Assembly (NCBI GenBank): GCA_002794785.1 | Contig: NBBA01000006.1 | Span: 1,488,001-1,552,000, forward strand | Direction of reading: 5' to 3' | DNA: 64,000 bases | From: Coniferiporia sulphurascens | Taxonomy: Eukaryota; Basidiomycota; Agaricomycetes; Hymenochaetales; Hymenochaetaceae | Shown: positions 36,217-47,734 of the stretch, one piece after another | Position numbering within the stretch: position 1 is the first letter of the stretch | Layout: each line of letters begins with the position of its first letter | Notes under the pieces: model-generated | Databases searched by the model: none | What the model was told of the DNA's origin: nothing | Seen by the model: the letters and a program-made list of their open reading frames with translations, nothing else | Position numbers and translations under genes: made by a program

Positions 36217-38418
36217 CTACGGGGCGCTCCCTGGAGTCCGCACCTCCCTGAGCTTGCCCTTATCCCGTCCACGCCTCGACGCTGTCACCACAGGCACACG
36301 ACCTGTTTCATCTCTTCCCACTAAACCATCCTCTCGCGCCCCGAACTTGACATGCGTAGCGCGCCGCGACAGGGGTTGCAACTCATACGCCTCGCCGCCT
36401 TGTCCTTCAGCAACCCCGTACTCCTCCATTTTTTCTCGCGTACGGCTGCCCGAGCTTTGTGTCTGGCCGAGAAAGGAAAGACGCCCGCGCGAGCCAGAAG
36501 AACCTGAGCTTGTGCCAAAGCCCGAGCTAATTACGGGGTCCGACCCTGAAGATAAATCCGACAGCATCGGTTCCGCAAACGCGTTTGCAGGGACGAAGGT
36601 CATAGTCGGTTGCGTAGTGAACACTTCCTCGTCAGGATTCGTATTGTGGGATCGGATGTGCAGCAGAACGCGGGTGCACAGCAAGCTGTGAAGAACTCTT
36701 TGTGGGCTAGAAAAGGACAATGCACATGAGTTGCTTGTTTAAAATCGTAATCGGGTAGAAGCGGGGATATTTACGTTGTCAACCAGTTGGCGAACGCAGG
36801 CTTATGGGGGATGACCTTTGAGAGACGCGCTGCAAAATCGGTGTGACAGCAACCACTTACCGGTGCTGCAACGGCTATCAACAAATTGACAATCGAAAAT
36901 GCTGAAGTTATCGTAGTTAGCATCCGTATATCCCAATCAGCGAGCTCATCGTGTTAAGTGGCGAACGAACAGATAAGATATAGATAATACAATAAGCCTG
37001 CAAACGACGATTTCAGATGAGAAAGCTGAATTTTCATAAACGCAATTTGAGAGGAGTACCCACCATCCTTGTACATTTGCTGGACCAGTGGTGATCGGTT
37101 CCGTCGATCTATAGATTTGCAAAGGGACAAATTAAACCACTCGTTTCAAGTGACTGCCAAGTTCATAGGTAACTCACGATCCCGCCGTACCACTATTAGC
37201 GTCAAAATCACTATAGCTGAACAGCAAGAAGCGGGTCAGTTTCTCTAGCGCTCGGAATCATATACAACACGCACTAGTTTCGCAAATGATTAGTAGAAGA
37301 AATGCAACGAAAATGATTGGGCTGCTGGCTTTCGTTTTTACGCAACCCGTAGAGTCGGCCTTGTCTGCGTTTAGAACGAGGCTTGAGAACCAAAGTGTAA
37401 AAGGGAAACAATAACGCAACAGGACGTACATGCGTAGGATGATACCTCTATCTGTACAGCCACGATCGCCGGAACGAATACGATCTGATAGTTCGGTCAG
37501 CCAATTGGGTAAATGGTGGGAATATGATTTACCAGTCCGAGGATTATCAAGATGATGAGAATGAGCCGCCTTGCTCCCCAAAGGGCGTAGGTCCTTATCA
37601 TTAAAATGACTGTAAAAGGGTAGGATACCTTCAGGGCCACACCTCGTCTTCGATACTTGGGCCACTCACATTCGGAAATAATGATACCGACTACAATAAG
37701 CCCTGCGTAGGCATTCTGTAAGCACACGATCCTATTTCAAACCATGCGGGATCAAAGACGAACAAGTCACAGCGCGGAAGCCAAGTAGACATTCCTGGAA
37801 CCGGATTATAAATAAATCGTAAGATGAATTCTTTCCACACGCACCTGGTCCGTGTTTTTCCCTAACAGGACTATTTGGCGGATCGCGGATGTCAGCTGCT
37901 TTCGCGAGAACACGCCAGCATTAATGACACGACTCACGATGTAACGACAAAAACGTGTCTACGAAAGGGAGGTATCGATTGAGAAAAAAAACAGCCTAAA
38001 AAATCGCACAACCCTCGTTAGCATCTGCCCCCATTATCGGTTAATACGGCAAATTTTTGAGCGCACTTTTCCGTAGTTCCATCGGGAGGACCACACAAGA
38101 GACACCTACGGGCCAGATCAGCTAGTTCGATAGCAGTACAGCTCGAGTTCTAACCTCATCTTCGAAAGTTACACAAAAAACGTCATACACCTATAATTTT
38201 GTGAGTTTGTTCACTCGCTTGCACCGAGATGGTAGACACACAAGTAAAGCACCGAAAGCGGCTTGCAAAGTCAAACGACGTTTGTAAGTTTCGTCAAGTG
38301 ACGTATTGTAGCCAACGTACCTATCGTTCCTCCAGTGAGGTCCTTGTACACCAAAGTCAGCCCCGGCCAGCAAAACCGCAGACCGAGTGAGACTCACTAT
38401 CCCGCCAATAGTTGACAT
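36217..38418 (-). CDS. Seven-TM DUF6533-like membrane protein (copy 2)
   Basis: Eighteen exons: 38418-38398, 38342-38321, 38261-38242, 38190-38155, 38105-38067, 37995-37938, 37870-37845, 37794-37764, 37702-37670, 37609-37533, 37484-37430, 37364-37275, 37216-37178, 37108-37064, 36997-36971, 36901-36861, 36800-36775 and 36706-36217, giving 391 aa with no frame break. Landmarks are LLVYDVFCVTFEDE, VWSSRWNYGK, FFLNRYLPFVDTFLSLH, FRAVTWLIVVGIIISE, ILMIRTYALWGARR, FVPAIVAVQIE, GCVKTKASSPIIFVAFLLLI, ICETT, YYLYLISFSIVNLLIAVAAP and TPQRVLHSLLCTRVLLHIR. The 163-codon last exon encodes a cytosolic tail with charged, Ser/Gly-rich sequence, longer than in copy 1. No ligand or pathway can be inferred. The topology is that of a polytopic plasma-membrane protein. 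Confidence 0.87.
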
Positions 38419-41400
38419 GATCCTGGCATGCCTCTTACTCCTGAAGCGAACGCGAGGTGAAGGAAGGGTGGTGAGTGCTTCGAACTACCCCGTGCGACGG
38501 CAGCTTATGACACTGTGTTTGGCTGGTGTATGCGGCAGCATGGAAAGGGCACCAACTTCGCCAACAAACAAACTTGGCGGCTAGTACTCTTAAATTATCT
38601 GTGGGAATTCGAGTCAAGAGCCTTAAATGAATTTGGAAGCCTTCTATAGGGGTGCTCATTGCCGACCGAGAAGTTCCGAATGAGATATTTTCGACCTATG
38701 CGGTTCCTGCGCTTCCTAGCTCGCGCATCGGTATGCAGGGGCGATGACAAGGACCGCCGAGACCGCGCTGAGCGAAAAACGGCAGAGACGTACTAAACTT
38801 TGTCACAGCTCGCTTTCCGTCACGTAACGCCTAACTCTCAAGGCGTTCTGTGCTTGGAATGCACTTGAACCACCCTTTGGCCAACTTACCCGTATACTGC
38901 GCTAATTTTATAGGCGCCGTCAAGTCAATGGGACAGCAGATCTATCTCCATTTCGATAAGATCTGATGCCATTACCGACAGGGACTTCTCAGCCAATCCA
39001 CACACGAAGTCGCCTTATGTACAGCGTTAAGCGCTTTGCGACGTATTCGCAATGTGGGCGGGGGCCCGTCACACTGATTGAGCATATGCACCAAGAAGAG
39101 GCTTGAAGTACAAGCATGGCCATACGAGGCGAAGAAAGCAGCCAGTCTCGTTCTTCCATACCAGCCTCCCTGTGGCCTCGAGGTGCGACAAGTTTGGAAA
39201 TGATGTACGGTGTACCGCAAAGGACCTCGGATCAGCACTGGATTTTAGGACGCTAACATTAACACTCGGCTGCCCTCGATCCGAGCGCACGCCGAGAGCT
39301 TACAGGCAACTGACCCAAATCGCCTACTAACATTTCCTTAGTAGTTCTGTGGCCTCGCTTCAAAATACAGTACGTCTTGAGCGACAACTTTCTAATCTCA
39401 AGCTGGACTAGCGACGACGAAGGGCAGAATCTTCCAAGCCTGCGCATCTGCCGTTTCGGAAAACTTAGCGGGGACCTGGATTTCTCACCACGAATATGCT
39501 ATCTTGAGTTTTGGCACTACTTTAACCTTGGTCTGACGTTGCCGGAGAATCTATATTCCACAGTATGTTTGCTGGGTGGGGTTATTTCAAAAGAGAACTC
39601 TAAACGATCGTAAGTCCCACAGAAGGAGTGTGGGCGGAGGCGATAATAATATGGCCAAAAAACAGCCTTACCAAACCCGGGCCTGTATATTCGAGCAACC
39701 GCCAGCCCAATTATCAAACCTTCAGTCCAAGCAAAGATCTATGTCCATTCATGCGATGACCAATGCGCCAATCAAGCCGGGGAAGCTGCTGCCGCCAGAT
39801 GATCAGGACGTCTAGGTGTAACTGAAACTACATAGCCCACTTTCGACATAAATAAACAAGATCATTTGACCAAGGACATCGTACCTCCCGAGTTACCTCG
39901 GTTCCTTTGAAGCTGTCAGCGCAAACGGATACCCCGCGTCTCCCCCTTTTCTGTGCAGTTATTTTGGTGGTCATACATGAAGATTCGGTCAAGCTTGATC
40001 CTGTTTCTGTTTTGGCATGACAATGATGCGTGCAATTCGGACAAGCCCAGAATAAATTCAAGAGGCGAAGCTGGAGGCTCATTCTTCGAACTCACGCAGC
40101 CGGAGGCGAACGACATAGACACATGTGCTGGGCTCTTGTACTTTGTGCTTCGAAACGCAACCCCAATCTATATGTGCTAACAAAATCCGGTCGCAGAGAA
40201 GGCTGTACATATACTGTAACTCTATGCGGTCCGCCAGAGGTTGGTTAACATTCCGGACAAACACTTAAAATGTATGGAGGGTACGTGATGTCCTGCTTAC
40301 ATTGAAAACCAATTGGCGAACTCGAGCTAGTAATGGCACATCATAAAATCTGAGGGGATTGTGTGTACAAGAGATGTTCAACTATGACGGCGAAAATACC
40401 GAGCTTGACTGGCTACTGCTGGCACGATATGAAGGGGCGTCTTAAAACTGTGTATTGGATGACTTTTTGCAGAAAATTTCTGGGGGAAAACTACGTAGGC
40501 TGTGAGAGCCATGATTTCGCTTCCCATTTCCAACAAGGTCCATATGCGGTGCAAGAAAGCCTGATCCTACAGTTTGCTGAATCTGACCTTTCCTTGTTTC
40601 TTGGCTTATGGCCACCCCAACGTCCTCAATTACCTCATCATTTTAGGAACTCCGGGTGACGTTTTGGTCGATCCCCAGGCCCCGCTCAGACACCTTTGAC
40701 GTGCATAGGGAGCTCTCCACCAAAATCAACAACCGCAACACGCGTTATGCAACGTACGATACATGTATACACAACCTCACGCTGCAATTACAAGCCTATC
40801 AACACAACATTGACGTGCACGACTCACGAAAGGGATTCCTATAAATATCCTCAGCACCCAATTCTTTATCTCTTTTGTTCTATGGGGTTATCCCGTAGAA
40901 CATAAACACGGTCTAGAGTGCCATAGCGAAGAAAGTGATGAGTCGGCTTTGCTTTTCGCAGGGCATGCTGCCCCTATCAGCGGTACTCACTGAGTGGCCG
41001 ATGCACACCAAACGCAACTGATCGCAGTACTACAGCATCGTCACCTCTTTCAAGCAACCTTGTCCGGTACATCCATGGCAACTCGCAGAACATACATACC
41101 TCTTCTCTTCGCTTGTGGCTACGAAATCAATCAAGGTCTGAGCGGCAGGCCGATGGGTTATAATTAGGACGAGCTTCTTTAGCCATCCCGGTCTACCGTT
41201 GGAATTCGGCCAAGTTCCCTTCGACCCCATCAATTACATAAGCGCTGAGCGGAACTTCGAAGGAGCGGAAAACGATGGGACTGGCTCACTGTGTCTGTAG
41301 CAACTTTTAATGAACCCCGGCGTTCTCCTTGATATCACGGGTTGCCAGAATGTAACTTCAAGTTGGAGTATAGCAAAAGGGGTCTAACACTACAAGCACT

Positions 41401-42773
41401 CGGATGGCCTACGCGAAAACGTTTTCCCTTCTCCTTTTCCCTCTCAAGTATTTTCTGGATAAAGGACACGCCGGAGTCCTCGTGGACCATTTTCGAAGGC
41501 CGACCTCGAAGAAAACGTGATCCAGGTAGAGGCTTGCCGGCGTTCGCTTGCATTGGCGCCTTGCGTCTGGGCATCAACGTCGATTCTGTGATTCGCGACG
41601 TCGACGTGCCCGAACAGCCGCACATTTCCCAGGTTGAATTGCATATACAGTATCATGTATCCTATCTCATGAATGGACGGCGGGAAGCTACCAACTCTTG
41701 AAACGCGGGGGTAGGGCGGTGGTAGTCGAAGGAACAGCCATGTAACCGATGCGCTTTACTGTCTTCAGGCCGACCTGTAGCTATCGGTCTACCATTAATC
41801 ATAAAGTATTAACCTGGGCGGCACACTCAACCAACCGACCACGAGATCTTCCCCACGCGTGTGCGCGGCACGAGTTTTACTGGTACCGCCGGTACTCGAG
41901 CGCGCGGGCACGGTCGGTCCTGGTCCCCTGTGAGCACAGCTCGTCCTTGGAAGCGGTGGAAAATCCGATTTTTAGTTACCATCAAGTCGCAAATCTGAAC
42001 TCGGTTAGCGAGTGAGATGATGTCCGGTCGTAGTTTACATAAGCTTACTAAGCAGCACGACCGACGACCGACGCTGTCGACTTGCCCTCCTGGATCCGAA
42101 CGGTGTTGGCCACAGCGACAAGATGCGGATGAAGATACTTCCGTGAAGCCCCAGGAAAACACACCGATTTAAGGGAGGTCTTCTGATGGCTTGGCTTCAG
42201 GCTAAACTCAACGGTCAGACAACACCGAAAGCAAGCGCGTGCTCTCCTGGTATCGTCAGCTTTGTCTAGTGTTTGCCGCTCGCTTGATGCTGATATCATG
42301 ATGGTGGTCTCTCTGGTCGACTCGTTGACGGACAGCCCCATACGGCCATCTAGGGGTGAACTCTTTAACGAACCGTCGCCCTATTTTGGGACTCTCATGA
42401 GAGGCACATTTGCCAATTGAAGAGCACTTCCCATGTTACATCAGCTCTCCATTAATTGACCTATATGCTCGGCTTCCTCCTCTTTCCGGCTTACCGCTAT
42501 GCGATTCTTACTTGATTAATGAACAGTTGCTATCCCTACCGGAGGATCACGTCTTCCATCAAAGCGCTACGTTCTATAGTCGAATCCGATTCGCCCACAT
42601 GGGATCGACGACACACCCCCGGTTACGCTGGTACTTCTCGCCTCATCAAGGCTGTTCGTCGTCGTGCATCATGAGGGACAAATCACCGATGCGTTCCTTT
42701 TTCCCTTTTTTTGCGCCGACATCTGCTCGGACGGCATGCGCCCTTCCTAGCAACGGCAATCTTTTCACCGTCC
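38419..42773. other. Long gene-poor region
   Basis: About 4.4 kb without a gene I can support. Frames at 39576-39815, 40363-40659, 41342-41701 and 42410-42778 (plus) and 38972-39238 (minus) lack domains, signal peptides and joining splice patterns, and several overlap frames on the other strand. No terminal repeats or transposase motifs were recognised. The right end is the promoter of the Cys-rich gene at 42898. Confidence 0.5.
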
Positions 42774-42780
42774 TATAAAG
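42774..42780 (+). promoter_or_regulatory. TATA box of Cys-rich paralog C
   Basis: TATAAAG lies 118 bp upstream of the ATG at 42898, followed by a strong pyrimidine tract (about 42815-42880), the same layout as at paralog B. Confidence 0.65.
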
Positions 42781-42897
42781 TTCTGCATGCGTCCTCCCGC
42801 TCAATCCAGAGCTCATTTCCTTCTCTCACCCCCTTCGTTCATTCCCGTCCCTTTTCTTCTCCTCTCCCCTTAACCCTTGTATTTATCGTCTGGAACG

Positions 42898-43856
42898 ATG
42901 AAGTTCTTTGCCGCTCCTTTAGTCACTCTCGTTTTCTGCCTCGGAGCTCTGGGAGCATCGATCCAGATGCGTACATCCTCGGGTATGTCTTCTTCCGCCA
43001 TTATCTGCACGGGGCGAGCGATTGAGTTTCTTGTTTTTATTATTATCAATCCTTAGGTAGCCAGGGTGGTTCGACCTCCGGCTTAGCTCGGTGCCCGACC
43101 GCGTATGTTGTCCAAACGCAAACCATCCAGGTCGGCTCTATCTCCGTGAACCGCTCGACATATGCATGCCCGGACGCCAGCCTGCGCCAGGCCCTACAGA
43201 CACCGCCGCCCTCGAGCAAGAAAATCTCGACGAGCAGCTTCGGGAAGCGCTCGCTCCTCGAGGAGCGCAACGCTGCAGAGTGCAGGAACCCCTCCCCTGA
43301 GTGCCAGTGCGGCCAGGCCTGTAAGTCACACCTACGTTTCACATAAGTGCGTGAGGAAATACTTAATATGGATTCTTCCTTTCCGAATAGTCCAATGCGA
43401 TTGCCAAAACGTTACGGCTCAGGCCCCGGTGTCTACCGACTGCGCAACGCTCATCTCGTCCACCTCGGTCATCTCGCAAGCTGCCGGTCCGACATTCACT
43501 GTAGAGCCGGACAACTTTGAGTTGATCTCGTTCGGGACGTGTGCGCTCGAGTGGACCAACCTCGGTTGCGACACCCTTGAATACTGCTGGGATGAGATGG
43601 TAAGCAGCGCCTCTAATCGAAACTATCAGAATCTTTTTCTTACATGTAGCGACTTTTTCTGTAGGCCGACACCGGAGGAGTTGTTAACCAGCTCTGCTTC
43701 GAGGAGAATGGAGGAACCGCTGCATCATGCACCGCCAACGATGACCTGTGGCTCTTCCAGTGCGTTTTTACCCTCCTCCTTTATGCACTCCTGGTTTTAC
43801 AAGACGATCTGACATCTATTTCGTGTTTTCGCAGAGCACTCCGCGTCGGATCGTAG
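42898..43856 (+). CDS. Small secreted Cys-rich protein with putative Kex2 site (paralog C)
   Basis: Exons 42898-42982, 43057-43320, 43391-43599, 43665-43759 and 43835-43856 give 224 aa. The signal peptide is MKFFAAPLVTLVFCLGALGA. It follows the same plan as the genes at 15693 and 18047: RCPTAYVV and TYACPD in the pro-like part, a KR (SSFGKRSLLEER), then NAAECRNPSPECQCG, QCDCQ, TDC, TCAL, EYCWDE, LCFEE, SCTANDDLWL and the end QALRVGS. Two structural differences stand out. An extra intron follows the signal peptide, and the intron that splits TN|L in paralogs A and B is absent. An extra Cys lies in NLGCDTLEYC. The gene is about 24 kb away from the pair, so it is a dispersed duplicate. Unlike its relatives, KR is followed by SLLEER before the conserved domain, so a second basic cut at EER is possible. 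Confidence 0.87.
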
Positions 43857-45568
43857 TTCACGTTTGTTCACGAGCATTATTTATTTCGAGGCAGAGAGTG
43901 TCTTTATTTCTGAGGCTTTGGGCTTCCTGTTAATGTATCTTCCGTACTTGGGTTATTATCTACCTCCCTCGGGCTCTACAATTGTGTGTTGTGTGCCGTG
44001 TGCTGTGTGCTACCTGAGGCGGATCGCGAGCTCCGCTGGTCATCGATCATATCATTGTTTCTCTTTGGAAAAAAGAGGAGGATACGAAGCAAAGGATTTC
44101 CCTGGGAAATTCGACATGGGAATCTACATGTAACGGCGACGCCAACAAATCGCAAAATCAGGTTGCGGCGTCGTAAGTAATGAATCACGTTCAATCATCT
44201 GTTTGTTGTCTAGACACGACAACGCAAGTGCAACGTCCCGCCAGCGAGGGGTTCAAGTTTATGTATTGGTCCACGCCGCAAGACATCAATTTGGCTAACT
44301 TACTAGCTGAAATTCGAACTCGAGTTTAATCACTGCAGCTGACCCTGTCATGAATCATGACAGACAGCTCGGGAATACGGTCGGAGCTTTGCCCTTTTTA
44401 ATTTGTATAGTCTGGATGGCGTCTATGTAGATGTAGATGGCACTGCAGTACTACTTGCCTACCTACAAAATCCCTTGATTTGTTTTTTTATTTATTTCAT
44501 AAATATCGGTCGCTGCTCCGGTAACGAATATATATATATAACGATAGTAACAATAACAATAGTCCATCCTATAACAACAGATCGGTTTCCAGCATCGCAC
44601 CGGGCACGATCCCAGACGGCCACAGACGGGCGTGAAGTCCATATCCTCCCGCTGCCCACGGCCCCACGTTGCGTCGTGGTCGAGTGCCAGAACCTCTCTC
44701 ACAAGCTCGCCAGTGCCTCAGCGGGCCCCAGCGGCCCGCCCCGAGTCAGCACGTGCTTGCCGCCGCCGTGCGCGAGATCACGTGACTCACCGACACGCCT
44801 TTCCCTTCGAGTCAGTGGCATGAACTTTGAAAAAGGCATGGAAGAGACAGGAGGAGGGCGCGTTGACCGGGAGAAAATATTAGACGCATACGCTGCTTAA
44901 AGAGCGGATTTAATTTGGTACCACTGCCTGATGGAGGCAGTGGACGGGCACGCGTCCAGCACGCGGTTCAATATCGTTCGGATGCAGTTTGACCGGTGTC
45001 TGCCAAGGTGCTTTTGGCCCGGGGTAATCGGAACACGAACGTTGATTACTTATAAGGTGCCTTTGTGATCAAGGGGTGGTTTCTGAGTAAATGGGATAAC
45101 TTGTTAGTGAGAATTGAATCAGATGTGAATGATTACTTGTATTTTTTTGACTCGGATGCCGTGATAAGTGTACCAAAGCACGTATGCTACGGCTTGCACA
45201 TAGGTCTCTAAATTAATAACAACCACACGAATCATTTCGGTCCCGGCCCGCGTAATTCACCCGTGCACTGCATATATTATGAAAGCCCTCAGAAGTCGGG
45301 CAAACGAACGTAGCTTGTTTTCCGATGCAAAAAAGACGACTGTATTATATATTCTAAGGGAAAGGGAGAGAAAGAAAAAAAGGAGCGTCCGAATTCGAAT
45401 ACGTGAACGGTGAGAGTGCCGAGCGAGCTGTACGGCCAGTGTACTGTGTGCCGCATGCCGTTGCACTGTGCCGTGGCCCGTCACGGTGGCCGCTTTCACC
45501 TTCCCTCCAGGACGAAACGCCTATTCTTCTTTCTCCCCTTCTCTCTCTCCTTCCTACCACCACCTGCA
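43857..45568. other. Intergenic region
   Basis: No supportable gene. The frame 44403-44900 runs through an (AT)n tract (about 44529-44541) and low-complexity DNA and is probably chance. GC content rises steadily toward the next gene. A CT-rich leader (45510-45560) precedes the ATG at 45569. Confidence 0.5.
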
Positions 45569-46624
45569 ATGCACAAGAGGCCCCAGAAGCGGCGCAGACT
45601 GTCGGCAACAGCGGTGACGACGACGACGTCGCCCGGCGGCGCCGACGCAACGTGCATCATCATGCAGCAGTGGCCGCGGGCGTCTGCCGAGCCCGACACG
45701 CTCGTGCGCGCCCTCCGCGACCCGGCAGACCTCTCCTGCACCTCATGCCGCCGTTCTCTAGCCACGTCCGGCGTCGGCGGTGGCGCCACGACCAGACGCG
45801 GCCAGCTCGTCGTCTGCCCGAGGTGAGAAATAGCCCCGCCCTGCCCCGCCCAAGCAGCACCCATGCGCCGACTTAAACGCGTGTATACAATTTAAATTTA
45901 CAACCCCCTCAACGCAATTTCCACAGATGCCAAGCCACGAGCTGCGCAATCTGCTCGCGGACGTGCACGTCCGTCCCGCCATCGCTCCCGCCGACACCGC
46001 TGCTCAGCTTCTCCCCGTCGCCATCCCCGTCTCCCCCCGGTACCCCGCTCGGCCCGCTCGACAACCGGCCGCTCCCGCACGATGCCCCGGGGGACACGCC
46101 CCGCCCGCGCACGCACGTCCACGCCCTCGGCCACACCCACATCCAGACCGCATCGCCCCGAAATGGGCACCCACGACGAAGGAGGCATAGAGAGCTGGAT
46201 GACGACGACGAGGGCACCGTCGTCGGTGCAGACGACAACGACTACGCATCATCGGACGCGAAGGACACGCGTGGCGTGTTCCTACCCGGCTGTGGACGGA
46301 CGCTGTGCAAGAACTGCTGTTTTGAGAACGCCCAGACGTGAGTGTTAATTAAGTGCTAATGTGTCTGTTTTTGTCTCAGACAGAACCATGCATTTCATTT
46401 TCCGTCTTATATATTTACTTCCGTCGTCCGGTCCGCTGATGAATTGCTTTTTTCTTGTTTTTCTCGTTTCTTTCTTTCCCAGGGGCACGACAACGTGCTA
46501 CGAGTGCTACGGCCTACCACCTCCGACCGCGCCGCCATCACAAACGCAAGACTGCCACTCCGGCGGCCCACTGCGGTGCTCCCTGTCCAGTCCCTCGATG
46601 GCGATGCCACCCCTTCTCATTTGA
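45569..46624 (+). CDS. Cys-rich putative zinc-binding protein, 268 aa
   Basis: Exons 45569-45822, 45927-46337 and 46483-46624. The ATG at 45569 (MHKRPQKRRRLSA) is preferred over upstream in-frame ATGs because those lie in a CT-rich leader and the basic start resembles a nuclear localisation signal. Cysteine pairs occur in order: CTSC (about residue 52), CPRC, CAIC with a further C (SCAICSRTC), then GCGRTLCKNCC and CYEC near residue 230. These four to five pairs are spaced like a split cross-brace or treble-clef zinc site, interrupted by a long Pro/Asp-rich linker. I do not recognise a named family. Both introns have GT..AG ends and the frame is kept throughout. A role in the nucleus is inferred only from the basic N-terminus and zinc-like cysteines. 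GC content is much higher than in the left part of the window. Confidence 0.75.
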
Positions 46625-46976
46625 TTCGAGAAAACGCTGGTCTGAAGAAGGAAGAAGAAACAAAGACCCCTCCACCGTTCAGAGGGTTTTTTATTTTTTT
46701 ACTTGGCATCTTTTAAGTATCTTCTTTTTTTGCTGCGTGGACGGACCGAGTTTGTACCGAGCTGTATTTCTTTCCTCCTCTCTTCATTCCTTCCTTTCTT
46801 TCTTTCTTTTTCTCTCCTTTCTCCCCCTTCCCCCCCCCTCCCATCACACGGGCGTTCTCGGATATAGTCACTGTTACTCGTGGATTTCATGGATTCGGTT
46901 CACGGCCACGGCCACGCACACACGCTCACACACACGCACGCACGTACGCACGTAACGAACCTCGGGTCTCTCGGTC

Positions 46977-47002
46977 TTCATTCATTCATTCATTCATTCA
47001 TT
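46977..47002. repeat. (ATTC)n microsatellite
   Basis: About six uninterrupted TTCA tetranucleotides in the 3' flank of the Cys-rich gene. A useful polymorphic marker candidate. Confidence 0.9.
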
Positions 47003-47592
47003 TTTTATCAACCCCCTCACGCCTGTAGTAGTTCCAAAGTTCCAACTGCACTGCACCCTGTGTACCATACTTACCGCTTTTGTTTGTTTTCTTTCACTAA
47101 TTTGTTTGGACGAAAAACCTCATGGGATAGTACCTTTTTTCTCACTAGTACTGTGCGCATTGGAGATGCTATGACTCATGGTAGCAGCGCCAGTCAATAT
47201 TACCTTGCCGACTGTACAGTGCGTTTACTCCCTTCACTAATGCCAATGATGGGACGGAGTGACTCGGAAAAGCAAAAGGTTGAATGGTTCAAATCTTCCG
47301 AATTTATTTTCACATATACATATCAACCCAGAGAACAAGTAGAAAAAAACTTCGTAGGCCGTTGGCTTGCGCAAGCAATATAAATGGGACAGAAAAAAAG
47401 AACGTGAATACGACTACCGAATGCCAAATATGAATGAGTACCACGGCGTCTATAGGTCAGATTTAGGAAACATTAACGTTAGCCGGGGTGATAAGGCGAC
47501 AACGACTCACAGCGATGGTAGAAAGGAAAGGCAAGAAACTTGAAAGGAGTGCCATGGGGGAGAATAACAAATCAGAGAGCATTGGGCGGTAA

Positions 47593-47626
47593 CGAAAGAG
47601 CGAAAGAGCGAAAAAGCGAAAAAGCA
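47593..47626. repeat. Purine-rich GCGAAA(G/A)A repeat
   Basis: Four to five imperfect copies of an 8-nt unit just 3' of the minus-strand gene that ends at 47735. Confidence 0.8.
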
Positions 47627-47734
47627 AATGAAAACGAACAAAACGAAAACATGGAAAGCAAATAGACAATAGAGAACGGAAGCAAAAACACATAAACGAC
47701 TTCCGACATCGGAGGTCTGTAAAGGTACGGACTA

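Larger units (their letters stand above)
46625..47734. other. Intergenic spacer with microsatellites
   Basis: Lies between two converging genes. It carries a 75-nt pyrimidine tract (46767-46841), a CA/CG-rich tract (46901-46952), an (ATTC)n run (46977-47002) and a GCGAAAGA-type purine repeat (47593-47626). No gene supported. Confidence 0.6.

Noticed and set aside
38419..42897. Possible transposon in the gene-poor region
   Set aside because: No terminal inverted repeats, target duplications or transposase/reverse-transcriptase motifs could be found by eye.
44403..44900. 165-residue plus-strand frame
   Set aside because: Runs across an (AT)n tract and through GC-rich low-complexity DNA with no domain; likely chance.
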